From Duganella dendranthematis (GTDB lineage: Bacteria > Pseudomonadota > Gammaproteobacteria > Burkholderiales > Burkholderiaceae_D), in the NCBI RefSeq assembly GCF_012849375.1, contig NZ_CP051684.1:6200001-6264000 (forward strand): 64,000 nt of DNA, written 5' to 3'. Under the pieces are notes generated by a model. The model saw only the letters and a program-made list of their open reading frames with translations. It ran no database searches and was not told the DNA's origin. Shown here piece after piece: positions 51,174 through 59,437 of this stretch (its first letter is position 1; each line of letters begins with the position of its first letter). The position numbers and the translations under genes are program-made.

Positions 51174-51198
51174 AGAATATTCTTAATAGCTTTATAAT
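51174..51198 (+). promoter_or_regulatory. Palindrome and -10 upstream of META lipoprotein
   Basis: AGAATATTCT (51174-51183) is a perfect 10-base palindrome, extended by an AT-rich flank. A TATAAT (51193-51198) lies 9 bases on, and TTTAGA at 51171-51176 would be a -35 with 16-base spacing, so a protein on the palindrome would block this promoter. The product gene has a GGGAGG ribosome site. Confidence 0.5.
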
Positions 51199-51220
51199 TA
51201 TCGCTCAATAGGGAGGGGTC

Positions 51221-51670
51221 ATGAAGCATCGCTTTGTTGGTGTCCCGCTGGCGGCTGCAGCCCTGCTGTCCGGCTGTGCGGCAAGTTCCAGCAATCCGGA
51301 TCAGCCGGCCAGTCTGGCCGGCAGCAGCTGGAGTTTGATGGCGTTTCAGCCTGACGGCGACGGTGCCGCCGTCCGCCCGGCAAGACCAGATCAATATCGA
51401 CTGACCTTCCAGCCAGACGGCCGCCTGTTGGCGCAGGTCGACTGCAACCGTGGCAGTGGCCAGTGGCAAGCCACGCCGGCGGGCCAGGGCGGCAGCTTGC
51501 AGCTTGGGCCGCTGGCGCTGACGCGCATGATGTGCCCGCCCGATCCGGTGGGCCAGCGACTGCCGCAGGATATCGAGGCAGTGCGCTCCTACCGCATCGT
51601 CAATGGCCGCCTCCTGCTGGAACTCGGCGGCAATGCGGGCAGCTACACGTGGGAGCGCGCGCAGCAGTGA
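51221..51670 (+). CDS. META-domain lipoprotein
   Basis: 149 residues. Signal peptide with lipobox LSGC, then one META domain (SLAGSSWSLMAFQ, YRLTFQPDGRLLAQVDCNRGSG, LGPLALTRMMCPPDPV, YRIVNGRLLLELG). META/HslJ proteins are envelope lipoproteins linked to heat or antibiotic resistance in E. coli, with no known enzymatic role. GGGAGG precedes the ATG. The stop codon overlaps an ATG at 51670, which is probably the original start of the following channel gene. Confidence 0.9.
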   Translation: MKHRFVGVPLAAAALLSGCAASSSNPDQPASLAGSSWSLMAFQPDGDGAAVRPARPDQYRLTFQPDGRLLAQVDCNRGSGQWQATPAGQGGSLQLGPLALTRMMCPPDPVGQRLPQDIEAVRSYRIVNGRLLLELGGNAGSYTWERAQQ

Positions 51671-51710
51671 TGGCGCGGCGCCGCACACCCCCCCAACGCC
51701 GGCCTCCTCG

Positions 51711-54125
51711 TTGCGCCGGCTGGCTGCGGCATTGGTGCTGATCATGTGCTGGCTAGCGGGCGCCGACGTTCACGCGGCGCCCGCCGCCACAGCGCCACCG
51801 GAGACTGCCAACGCCAGCACTGCTATTGGGCCAATCGCCGTGCCGGACATCCTGGCACGTGCCAGCGACGAACAGCAACAAGTGGAATTTGCCAGGCGCT
51901 TGCTGTCCGCGCCGCAGCCGACGGACCGGCTGAGCCTTACCCTCGACGAGATTCTTGCCCCGGTCGATGCCAAGCAGCGCAACGCCAATGGCGCGATGCT
52001 GCGGGCGCTGCCGATCATGCGGCTGGAAAGCCTGGCGCGGCACTGGGAATTCGATGAGCGCCGCTTTGCCCGCTGGGAAGCGGACGCGCGCAAGGCGTTC
52101 GCGCCGTACGAGCAGACCGCGATGCAGCTGGCGCAGCGCCGCCTGGCGTGGTCGGCCACGCGCGCGGCCGGCTTGCTCGACGGCCTGCCGCCGATCATGT
52201 CCGACCGCGTGGACGCCATCCTGGCCCAGATCGATGCGTGCGAGGCCGAGTTGGGCACGGCGCTGGCCCGCCAGTTCGCGCTGAGTGAACGCGCCAACAC
52301 GATCACGGCGCGCATCCGCGCCGGAAAAGCCGACGTGGCCGCAGCCATCGACGATATTGATAGCCGCCTGCTACGCGTCGATGTGCCGCCGCTGTGGCAT
52401 GGGCTCAACCTCAATCACAATCCGCAGTCCACCCTCGACGCCGTGGAGCAGGGCCTCGATGTCGAAGTGCAGTTTGCGCACGATTACAATTCAGCCGGCA
52501 CCGCCAACCAGCAGGCCCTGCACGTGGTGCAGGTGCTGTTGCTGCCATTGATACTCTGGCTGGTGCTGCGCAGCCGCCACGGCAACGCCAGCTTCAGTAC
52601 GGCGGTGCCAGCCTTGCGCCGCCCGCTCTCCGCCTGGCTGTTGCTGGCCATGCTGTCGGCGCTGGTGTTCGAGCCGGACGCGCCGCTGCTGGTGCAGGAA
52701 TTCGCACTGCTGCTGGCGCTGGTGCCGGTGCTGCGGCTGCTGCCTGACAACACCAGAGCCTGGCTCGGCGTCCCGCCTTACATCGCGGTCGGCCTGTATG
52801 CGCTGGACCGGCTGGGGGTCGCGGCAGTGGCCGATGCCGGCATTTACCGCCTGTTCCTGCTTGCGCTGAACACGCTGGCGCTCTGCCTGACCATCTGGAT
52901 ACTGCGCCGCCCGCCTGCATTGCCCGTCGGCTGCGGCAAGGCGCTGCATTGGCTGCGTCCCGTGCTGGCCTGGGCGGTCCTGCTGATGCTGGCGGTCGCC
53001 CTGGTCTGCAACGTCGTCGGCAACACCTCGCTGGCGGAGACGCTCACCAGCGGCGTCATCGACAGCGGCTACATGGCCTTGATGTTGTATGCCGGCGTGG
53101 CCGCCTGCCTCGGCCTGTTGCAGGTGATCCTGAACCAGCCGCAACTTGCTGGGCGTCAGTTGATCCACCGGCAAGGACCGGTGCTGCAAGCCATCTTCGA
53201 ACGCTTGCTGGTGCTCGGCGCGGTGCTCGGCTGGCTGCTGTACAGCCTGCATCGCTTCCGGCTGCTGCGTCCGCTGCAAGGTGCAGGCGCCACCGTGCTG
53301 GGCGCCGGCATTGACGTTGGCGAAGTCTCGATCCACCTCGGCGACGTACTGGTGTTCCTGTTCTCCAGCTGGCTGGCGGTGTGGGTCGCCAGCGCGGTGC
53401 GCCGGCTGCTGCGCGAAGAATTGCCCGGCCACAGCAAGCTGCCGCGCGGCGTTGGCAACAGCATCGCGTCTCTGAGCTACTATGCGTTGCTGATACTGGG
53501 ATTGCTGGTGGCGCTGTCGGCCGCCGGCTTCAAGGTCAGCCAGCTGATGCTGGTGTTCGGCGCCCTGGGCGTGGGCATCGGCTTTGGCCTGCAAAACGTG
53601 GTGAACAATTTCGTCTCGGGCGTGGTGCTGATGTTTGAGCGGCCGATCCAGCCCGGCGACGTCATCGACGCGGCCGGCATCTCCGGCACCGTGCGCGACA
53701 TCCGCCTGCGCGCCACCACCATCCGCACCTTCGATGGCGCCGATGCGGTCGTGCCGAATGGCCTGCTGCTGAGCGGCAATCTCACCAACTGGACCATGTA
53801 CGACAGCAGCCGCCGCTTCGACATTACGGTAGGCGTGGCCTACGGCGCCGATCCGGCGCAAGTCATCGCCCTGCTCAACGCCACCACCGTCGCCACCCCG
53901 GGCGTGGAAAGCGAGCCGGCGCCGGTGGTGCTGATGACCGGCTACGGCGACAGTGCGCTCAATTTCATCGTGCGCGCGTGGACTGCCGACTTGAGCCACT
54001 GGATGCAGGTACGGGGCGAGCTGCTGCAGCGCGTGCTGGCGGCTTTGCAAGCAGCCGGCATTGAGATTCCCTACCAACAGATTGATGTCAATCTACGTCC
54101 CCCACCTGGAGCAAACCATGAATAA
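51711..54125 (+). CDS. MscS-family mechanosensitive channel with DUF3772 domain
   Basis: About 804 residues from the TTG at 51711, the first start giving a clean signal peptide (LRRLAAALVLIMCWLAGADV). A periplasmic helical DUF3772-type domain runs to about residue 270, then about nine membrane helices. An MscS core near 620-800 contains KVSQLMLVFGALGVGIGFGLQNVVNNFVSG (pore helix TM3), the beta-domain RPIQPGDVIDAAGISGTVRDI and the C-terminal cage. It releases solutes on hypo-osmotic shock. The natural start is probably the ATG at 51670 overlapping the META stop: adding one C to the C7 tract at 51688-51694 puts that ATG in frame. The next gene overlaps by 8 bases. Confidence 0.85.
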   Translation: MRRLAAALVLIMCWLAGADVHAAPAATAPPETANASTAIGPIAVPDILARASDEQQQVEFARRLLSAPQPTDRLSLTLDEILAPVDAKQRNANGAMLRALPIMRLESLARHWEFDERRFARWEADARKAFAPYEQTAMQLAQRRLAWSATRAAGLLDGLPPIMSDRVDAILAQIDACEAELGTALARQFALSERANTITARIRAGKADVAAAIDDIDSRLLRVDVPPLWHGLNLNHNPQSTLDAVEQGLDVEVQFAHDYNSAGTANQQALHVVQVLLLPLILWLVLRSRHGNASFSTAVPALRRPLSAWLLLAMLSALVFEPDAPLLVQEFALLLALVPVLRLLPDNTRAWLGVPPYIAVGLYALDRLGVAAVADAGIYRLFLLALNTLALCLTIWILRRPPALPVGCGKALHWLRPVLAWAVLLMLAVALVCNVVGNTSLAETLTSGVIDSGYMALMLYAGVAACLGLLQVILNQPQLAGRQLIHRQGPVLQAIFERLLVLGAVLGWLLYSLHRFRLLRPLQGAGATVLGAGIDVGEVSIHLGDVLVFLFSSWLAVWVASAVRRLLREELPGHSKLPRGVGNSIASLSYYALLILGLLVALSAAGFKVSQLMLVFGALGVGIGFGLQNVVNNFVSGVVLMFERPIQPGDVIDAAGISGTVRDIRLRATTIRTFDGADAVVPNGLLLSGNLTNWTMYDSSRRFDITVGVAYGADPAQVIALLNATTVATPGVESEPAPVVLMTGYGDSALNFIVRAWTADLSHWMQVRGELLQRVLAALQAAGIEIPYQQIDVNLRPPPGANHE

Positions 54126-54534
54126 AATCGCCCCTTTCCTGACCTGCTTATTGCTGGCGAGCGCCAGCGCCTGGGCTGCCGATCCGGTACGGCACGAACA
54201 GCTTGAGCTGGCGCAGGGAGCCCCGCTGAAGAAACTAAGCGGCAAGCTCAAGGGCTATGGTACGGTGGAATATCGGCTGGCGGTACCGGCCGGCGGCGCG
54301 CTCGATCTCAAGCTGAAAAGCGCCAACCGCTCCACCAACTTCAATGTCAGCGCCGATGGCGCGGACGAGGCGCTGTTCGTCGGTTCGCGCGACGGCGATC
54401 ACTTTGCCATGGCCGCACCTGCCGGCGCGGTCTACAAAGTCAGCGTCTACCTGATGCGCAATGCCGCGCGGCGGAACGAGCAGGCCGCCTATGTGCTGGA
54501 AGCGAACGTCAGTGCGCCGGCGGCGGCGCGCTAA
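54118..54534 (+). CDS. PliG-like periplasmic protein (possible g-type lysozyme inhibitor)
   Basis: 138 residues from 54118, with TGGAG upstream inside the channel gene. Sec signal peptide to about residue 21. The body is all-beta, and the GxxKGYGTVEYRLAVPAGG, DEALFVGSRDGDHF and VYLMRNAARRNEQAAYVLE segments resemble the conserved face of PliG and related periplasmic inhibitors, which bind the active site of goose-type lysozymes. The match is by recognition only. Translationally coupled to the mechanosensitive channel. Confidence 0.6.
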   Translation: MNKIAPFLTCLLLASASAWAADPVRHEQLELAQGAPLKKLSGKLKGYGTVEYRLAVPAGGALDLKLKSANRSTNFNVSADGADEALFVGSRDGDHFAMAAPAGAVYKVSVYLMRNAARRNEQAAYVLEANVSAPAAAR

Positions 54535-54552
54535 CGGCGGCCTTGACGGCGA

Positions 54553-55047
54553 TCAGAAACGGCGATGGCCATCATCCGCATCGCAGCGGCCGTTGAACTT
54601 GATCATGCCGTCGATGGTGATGGCGCCGCTGCGCCGGTTGATCGACAAACGCGGCTGATTGAGGCCGTTCAGGCGAAACTGGCCGCGGATTTCATCATGC
54701 CCGACGATCAGGTCGTTGATGTTCCACCAGCCGTTATTGCTATCGCCATGCAGGGGCGGAATCAGGCTTTTCGGTAGCTGGATCTCGGCACGGTCGCCGT
54801 GAATCGACACATTGATGGTTGCCTGGAAGTCCGACTTGCCACTTTCCACGCTCTGCTTGGGCACATACTTATGCTGTTGCGCATCCCATTCAAACCCGGA
54901 GCGCACTTCCGCCGTCGGCTTTTCCGCACCGCCGTAGCACACCAGTTGAATATCTTCGCCACGGTCGTCGCGATAGCGCTCCTGCGCATTGGCGGCGCCC
55001 GCCGCGATCAGGGTCAGCACAGGCAGCAAACACAGGCAGGCCTTCAT
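54553..55047 (-). CDS. Exported protein, unknown function
   Basis: 164 residues from the ATG at 55047, with GAGGAGAT upstream. Sec signal peptide (KACLCLLPVLTLIAAGAANA). The mature part is beta-rich (GEDIQLVCYGGAEKP, ATINVSIHGDRAEIQLP, GQFRLNGLNQPRLSINRRSG, DGMIKFNGRCDADDG) with two Cys that could form a disulfide between its first and last strands. I do not recognise a family. A TATAAT -10 lies on the minus strand at 55090-55085. Confidence 0.7.
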   Translation of the reverse strand: MKACLCLLPVLTLIAAGAANAQERYRDDRGEDIQLVCYGGAEKPTAEVRSGFEWDAQQHKYVPKQSVESGKSDFQATINVSIHGDRAEIQLPKSLIPPLHGDSNNGWWNINDLIVGHDEIRGQFRLNGLNQPRLSINRRSGAITIDGMIKFNGRCDADDGHRRF

Positions 55048-55152
55048 CGTATCTCCTCGTAGAATCAAGCAAAGCGTTGTTCCGATTATAACTGGACCAA
55101 CTCAGGCATGACGCACGCTGCACAGGAATATCGGCTACGCACCTCGGTAGAG

Positions 55153-55968
55153 CTACGGTCTGGGCTCGGCTCGCTCCAATTGTTCGTAGACGCTGGTCGC
55201 CACGCGCGCCAGTTCACCCTTGTCCGCGCCGGCCGACAGCGCATAGCCGAATTTGCCGTCGATCCAGTAGAAGACGTTGACCCGGCCTTCCCTGGCAAAG
55301 CGGAACCCGGTGTCCTGATTGCGGGTTTGCTCATTGGATACGTATAAAGTCAGGCGACGGCCGGCCTGATCCTGATACATGAACTGCGCCACCGGCCCAC
55401 TATCACCGGGCAGCAGCCGCCCGCCGATCAGTTCATAGCCCAGCTTGCCGAGACGGGCCGGGCGCACATCGCTGCCCAGCCGCTTCGACAGCCAGGTCAC
55501 CAGTTGCTCCTCCTGCAGCGCGCCGATCTCGACCGGCCGCCGCATATCCGGCGTGTAGACCGCGTGCGCCACTGCGGCGCGCTGGGCCAGGCCGCCGGCG
55601 CTGGCCAGCATGGGCGCGGCATCGTCCGTCACGCGCGCCTGCATCTGCGCCGGCGCGACGATTCCATGCAATCCCCAGCCAGCGACTGCGCCCATAAAGG
55701 CGATGGCGACCATGGCCGCCGCGCGCAGCCAGGGTTGACGTTGGCGGTCAGCCTGCGGCCGCGCCAGCATGGCGGCAGGCGGAACCTCATCCCGCACCGG
55801 ATCAAACAGGCGGCGCAGTTCGTCGTTTTGGGTGACATAGGCGGCGATGCGTGCCGCCTCTTCCGGACGGGCGTTGAGATAGGCTTCGATCTCCGCCATG
55901 CGGGCAGCGGGCAGGACGCCATCGACATAGGCGTGCAGTTCGGCTTCGGTAACAGGCATCTGGCTCAT
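55153..55968 (-). CDS. Anti-sigma factor, transmembrane
   Basis: 271 residues. The N-terminal zinc-finger-like anti-sigma region begins VTEAELHAYVDGVLPAARMAEI, the common pattern of this group, though the His-Cys zinc ligands are not present. A single membrane helix near 85-105 (AAAMVAIAFMGAVAGWGL) leads into a periplasmic domain of about 150 residues ending RP. It overlaps the ECF sigma gene by 4 bases, the usual stoichiometric coupling. It holds the sigma factor at the membrane until an envelope signal releases it. Confidence 0.9.
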   Translation of the reverse strand: MSQMPVTEAELHAYVDGVLPAARMAEIEAYLNARPEEAARIAAYVTQNDELRRLFDPVRDEVPPAAMLARPQADRQRQPWLRAAAMVAIAFMGAVAGWGLHGIVAPAQMQARVTDDAAPMLASAGGLAQRAAVAHAVYTPDMRRPVEIGALQEEQLVTWLSKRLGSDVRPARLGKLGYELIGGRLLPGDSGPVAQFMYQDQAGRRLTLYVSNEQTRNQDTGFRFAREGRVNVFYWIDGKFGYALSAGADKGELARVATSVYEQLERAEPRP

Positions 55969-56483
55969 TTGACGACTTTCAGCGGCGCGCGCAACGGGCG
56001 GCCTTCCATCAGGGCACGCAATTTTTCACGGGCGCGCGCGAGGCGCGACATCACCGTTCCCAACGGGATTTCCAGCATGGCGGCGACTTCTTCGTAGCGC
56101 AGCTCTTCGAGTCCGACCAGCAGCAACACGGTGCGCTGGTCTTCCGGCAGCAGACGCAGGGCGGTCTCCATGTCGCGCAATTGCAGGCGCACGGTGGCAT
56201 CGTCGTGCACGGCGCCGGTATGGGTGTCCGCGTTAAATTCTTCCACCTGCGCCGGATTGCGCCGCAGTTGATCGATCCGCACATTGTGCATGATCGAAAA
56301 CAGCCAGGCACGCATATCGGTGCCGGCTTGCCAGGACGCGAGGCGGGCCCAGCCTCGCTCCAGCGTGTCCTGCACCAGGTCGTCGGCGCTGGCGGCATTG
56401 CCCGTCAGCGCGCGCGCGTACCGCCGCAGGCGCGGCACGCAAGCCAAAAGAAGCGCGTCGGCGCCCGGTGCTTGGTCAGGCAT
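55965..56483 (-). CDS. ECF RNA polymerase sigma factor
   Basis: 172 residues. Region 2 runs ALTGNAASADDLVQDTLERG to WLFSIMHNVRIDQLRR and region 4 runs LPEDQRTVLLLVGLEELRYE to PLGTVMSRLARAREKLRAL, with no region 1 or 3. It directs RNA polymerase to stress promoters. Operon order on the minus strand is NTF2-like gene, sigma, anti-sigma, with gaps of 3 and -4 bases. A GGAAT-N16-CGTT element upstream of the first gene suggests positive autoregulation. Confidence 0.93.
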   Translation of the reverse strand: MPDQAPGADALLLACVPRLRRYARALTGNAASADDLVQDTLERGWARLASWQAGTDMRAWLFSIMHNVRIDQLRRNPAQVEEFNADTHTGAVHDDATVRLQLRDMETALRLLPEDQRTVLLLVGLEELRYEEVAAMLEIPLGTVMSRLARAREKLRALMEGRPLRAPLKVVK

Positions 56484-56486
56484 GGT

Positions 56487-56921
56487 TCAGCGCGCGGTAA
56501 TCGCCAGTTTGGGATCGACTTGCCAGGTTTCGTGAACCAGCTTGCCCTCGCGATAAGTCAGCACGTAACGTACTTTCACCTGATTTTTACCGTCGAACTG
56601 CACAGCGGCAGTGACTGTCGCGCCCTTCGGATTGGCCGACTCCTCGATGGCGCCGACGCTCACCTTGGCATTGCCCAGCGCCGCGCCGAATTTGTCCCAG
56701 ACCGCGCCGATGGCGGCAGTGCCGTCATATGCGCCATCCAGCGGACCGCCGACCCACAGCAGCCGCGCGCTATCGCTGTAATCGCGCAGGATGGCGCTGC
56801 GGTCGCCGGCGCCGATGGCGGCGAAATGGGCTTGCGCCGCGTCGAGGGCGGGGCCGGCGACGGCATTGGCGCCAGCGGCGCAGGTCAACAGGAAAAGGAG
56901 GGGCAGGCTGAGACGTTTCAT
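56487..56921 (-). CDS. Exported NTF2-like (DUF4440/SgcJ-type) protein
   Basis: 144 residues from the ATG at 56921 with GGAG upstream. Signal peptide (KRLSLPLLFLLTCAAGANA). The NTF2-like cone is shown by ALDAAQAHFAAIGAGDRSAI, SDSARLLWVGGPLDGAYDG and VRYVLTYREGKLVHETWQVD. Such small domains bind ligands or act as accessory enzymes. Being first in the sigma/anti-sigma operon, it may report or respond to the stress (inference). Confidence 0.85.
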   Translation of the reverse strand: MKRLSLPLLFLLTCAAGANAVAGPALDAAQAHFAAIGAGDRSAILRDYSDSARLLWVGGPLDGAYDGTAAIGAVWDKFGAALGNAKVSVGAIEESANPKGATVTAAVQFDGKNQVKVRYVLTYREGKLVHETWQVDPKLAITAR

Positions 56922-56972
56922 GGGTAGCTCCGTAGTGATCGACAAGTGAAAACTGTGTGTTACTACGTGGTG

Positions 56973-56997
56973 AACGCAGCTGGAGCTACTTTATTCC
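56973..56997 (-). promoter_or_regulatory. Candidate ECF promoter of the sigma operon
   Basis: Read on the minus strand, GGAAT (56997-56993) is followed after 16 bases by CGTT (56976-56973), and the NTF2-like ATG lies 52 bases further. Many ECF sigmas use a GGAA-type -35 and a CGT-type -10 at this distance, so autoregulation is likely. Confidence 0.55.
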
Positions 56998-57017
56998 ATT
57001 TAAACAGAAATATTCTA

Positions 57018-58271
57018 TCAGCGTCCTGACGGCCAGCGCCGGAACAGCAGGCTGGCGTTGACGCCGCCGAATCCAAAGCCGTTGGAAATCGCGTATTCGG
57101 TGTGCACTGGACGCGGTGAGCCGGCGACGATGTCGAGACCTTCAGCGGCGGGATCGCGCTCCGTCAGGTTCAGGGTGGCCGGCGCCGTTTGGTCGCGCAG
57201 TGCCTGAATCGTAAAGATTGCTTCTACCCCGCCGGCCGCGCCCAGCAAATGTCCGGTCGCCGATTTGGTGGCGGAGATGGCCGGGCCGCCATCCGCGCCA
57301 AACACCGCGCGGATGGCGGCCAGTTCGCTGATATCGCCCACCGAGGTTGAGGTGGCGTGCGCATTCAGGTGGCCGATGGCCGATGCCGGCACGCCGGCCT
57401 GGCGTATCGCCTGCTCCATGGCGCGGCGACCGCCGTTGCCGTCGTCCGGCGGCGATGTCATGTGATAGCCGTCGGCACTGGTACCGTAGCCCACCAGTTC
57501 CGCGATCGGCACGGCGCCGCGCTGCAAGGCGTGCTCCAGCTCTTCAATCACCAGGATGCCGGCGCCCTCGCCCATGACGAAACCGTCGCGCGCCTGGTCG
57601 AACGGCCGCGATGCCGTGGTCGGGTCATCGTTAAAGCTGGTGGACAGTGCGCGCATGGCGGCAAAAGAACCCAGACTGACGCGGTCAATGCACGCCTCCG
57701 CGCCGCCGCAGACGGCGATATCAGCTTCGCCGGCGCGGATCAAACGCGCGGCATCGCCAATTGCCTGCGCACCAGCGGCGCAAGCGGTGATCGGCGCACC
57801 GAGCGGGCCGCGCAAACCGTGCTTGATCGAGATCTGGCTGGCCGCCATATTGGCAAGGAAGCCCGGTACGGTGAACGGCGACAGCCGGCGCGGTCCGCGT
57901 CCATCCGTGGTGCGTACTGCCTCCACCACCGCGCCAAAGCCGCCGATGCCGGAAGCGACCACGGTGGCGGTGCGCAGTTGCGCGTCTTCCGTGTCGGGAT
58001 GCCAGCCTGCCTGGTCCAGTGCTTCCTGCGCTGCCGCCAAGGCAAACAGCGCGAAGCGGTCCATCTTTTTCTGGTCTTTGGGCTCGGCTGCCAAGGTGGC
58101 GTCAAAGTCGGCCACGACGCCGCCGATCTTGCACGGAATATCCAGCGTGTGCTGCTCGTCCAGCTGAACCACGCCCGACTGTCCCGCCAGCAGGCGCTGC
58201 CAGACGGTTTCACAGCCACTCCCCAGCGGCGAGACGATGCCCATGCCGGTCACCACGATACGTTTGCTCAT
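57018..58271 (-). CDS. fabF: 3-oxoacyl-ACP synthase II
   Basis: 417 residues from the ATG at 58271. The KAS catalytic triad is present: Cys 164 in APITACAAGAQA, His in LNAHATSTSVGD and His in KSATGHLLGAAGG. The N-terminus MSKRIVVTGMGIVSPLGSG is standard. It extends acyl chains with malonyl-ACP and helps control unsaturated fatty-acid content. It is isolated here, without acpP or fabG, so it is probably a second FabF rather than the housekeeping copy (inference). Divergent from the AraC regulator. Confidence 0.93.
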   Translation of the reverse strand: MSKRIVVTGMGIVSPLGSGCETVWQRLLAGQSGVVQLDEQHTLDIPCKIGGVVADFDATLAAEPKDQKKMDRFALFALAAAQEALDQAGWHPDTEDAQLRTATVVASGIGGFGAVVEAVRTTDGRGPRRLSPFTVPGFLANMAASQISIKHGLRGPLGAPITACAAGAQAIGDAARLIRAGEADIAVCGGAEACIDRVSLGSFAAMRALSTSFNDDPTTASRPFDQARDGFVMGEGAGILVIEELEHALQRGAVPIAELVGYGTSADGYHMTSPPDDGNGGRRAMEQAIRQAGVPASAIGHLNAHATSTSVGDISELAAIRAVFGADGGPAISATKSATGHLLGAAGGVEAIFTIQALRDQTAPATLNLTERDPAAEGLDIVAGSPRPVHTEYAISNGFGFGGVNASLLFRRWPSGR

Positions 58272-58404
58272 GAATACTTGCTCCATCCAGATTAGCCATG
58301 CAGAATAGGCAAAGTACGCCACATTCCAATGCGACGCCGCCCTCAATAGACAGCAAGTATAGGGAGCAACGGTTCAACATGCTTCACCGTTCGAGCCAGT
58401 TTAT

Positions 58405-59436
58405 ATGCAAAACGCGCCAACATTTTCCCATACCGTTTCCGCCCATTTCGTGCAGGGTATGCTGGCGTTCATGCGCGCGCAGCGCGGCGGCGGCGGCGTC
58501 GCAGACACACTGGCCAGCGCCGGCATCCCGCTGTCGCTGATGGCACAGCCGGATGCACGCATCACGCGCCAGCAATATGTGGCGCTGTACAAATCGGTAG
58601 CGGCGCAGCTGGATGACGAGATGCTGGGACTGTGGTCACGTCCAATTCGCAGCGGTACGCTGAAGTATCTGATGCTGAGTTTGCTGGACACGCCCACGGT
58701 GATGGTGGCGTTGAACCGCTTCGTACGTTTCTGGAATCTGCTGCTGGACGATTATCGGCTGCAGATGACAAGGAAAAATGACATGGTTAGACTGGCGCTG
58801 ATCGCACGCACGCCTGCCAGCAACGCCAATCCGCTCGGCCACGGCTTGATGATGAAGCTGGTCCACGGCGTCACCTCATGGCTGCTGGGACGCGAGGTCG
58901 CGGTGCACAAGGTGGAGTTCTGCTTTGCCCGGCCGCGCTACGTGCAGGACTACATTTTCCTGTTTCCGGGCGGGGTCAGTTTCGATGCGGCCGACACCAG
59001 CATTTATCTCGACGAGAAGGATTGCGCGTCGGCCTTCAAACGCGAGAAGCACGCACTGTGGGGCTTTCTGAAACGCGCGCCGGAAGACTGGACCTTCGCC
59101 GCAGTCAACCGCACTTCGCTGGCGGCCAAGACCCGGATCTTTCTGGAGCCGCGCATCGAGGAGGCGATCACGATTCAGGATCTGGCCGACGCCCTGCACC
59201 TCTCGGTGCGCAACCTCACCCGCAAGTTTGCCGAGGAAGGCACGGGATTCCAGACGGTGAAGGACGATCTGCGGCGGGACATCGCCGTGCATAAGCTGAC
59301 GCACTCCAACGTCACAGTGGCAGCATTGGCGCTGGACCTGGGCTTTTCCAATTCAGCGGTATTCTGCCGCGCCTTCAAGCAGTGGACCGGCAACAGCCCC
59401 ACCGCATACCGCAAAGGCGCGCGCGACAAGGAGTGA
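58405..59436 (+). CDS. AraC-family regulator with arabinose-binding-like N-domain
   Basis: 343 residues. The N-terminal PF12625-type domain (about 20-210) and C-terminal AraC double helix-turn-helix (about 250-335; ITIQDLADALHLSVRNLTRKF, VTVAALALDLGFSNSAVFCR, FKQWTGNSPTAYRKG) are as in OruR/ArgR-like regulators. Divergent from fabF across about 130 bases, so it may control that gene. Effector unknown. Its stop is one base from the convergent GntR gene. Confidence 0.92.
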   Translation: MQNAPTFSHTVSAHFVQGMLAFMRAQRGGGGVADTLASAGIPLSLMAQPDARITRQQYVALYKSVAAQLDDEMLGLWSRPIRSGTLKYLMLSLLDTPTVMVALNRFVRFWNLLLDDYRLQMTRKNDMVRLALIARTPASNANPLGHGLMMKLVHGVTSWLLGREVAVHKVEFCFARPRYVQDYIFLFPGGVSFDAADTSIYLDEKDCASAFKREKHALWGFLKRAPEDWTFAAVNRTSLAAKTRIFLEPRIEEAITIQDLADALHLSVRNLTRKFAEEGTGFQTVKDDLRRDIAVHKLTHSNVTVAALALDLGFSNSAVFCRAFKQWTGNSPTAYRKGARDKE

Positions 59437-59437
59437 T

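Noticed and set aside
51670..51748. Start of a 92-residue frame after the META stop as a separate small gene
   Set aside because: Its content is an Arg/Pro-rich shift of the channel's signal peptide; it is better read as the displaced start of that channel.
52491..54077. 528-residue minus-strand frame opposite the mechanosensitive channel
   Set aside because: Gln/His/Ala-rich shadow of a conserved channel gene.
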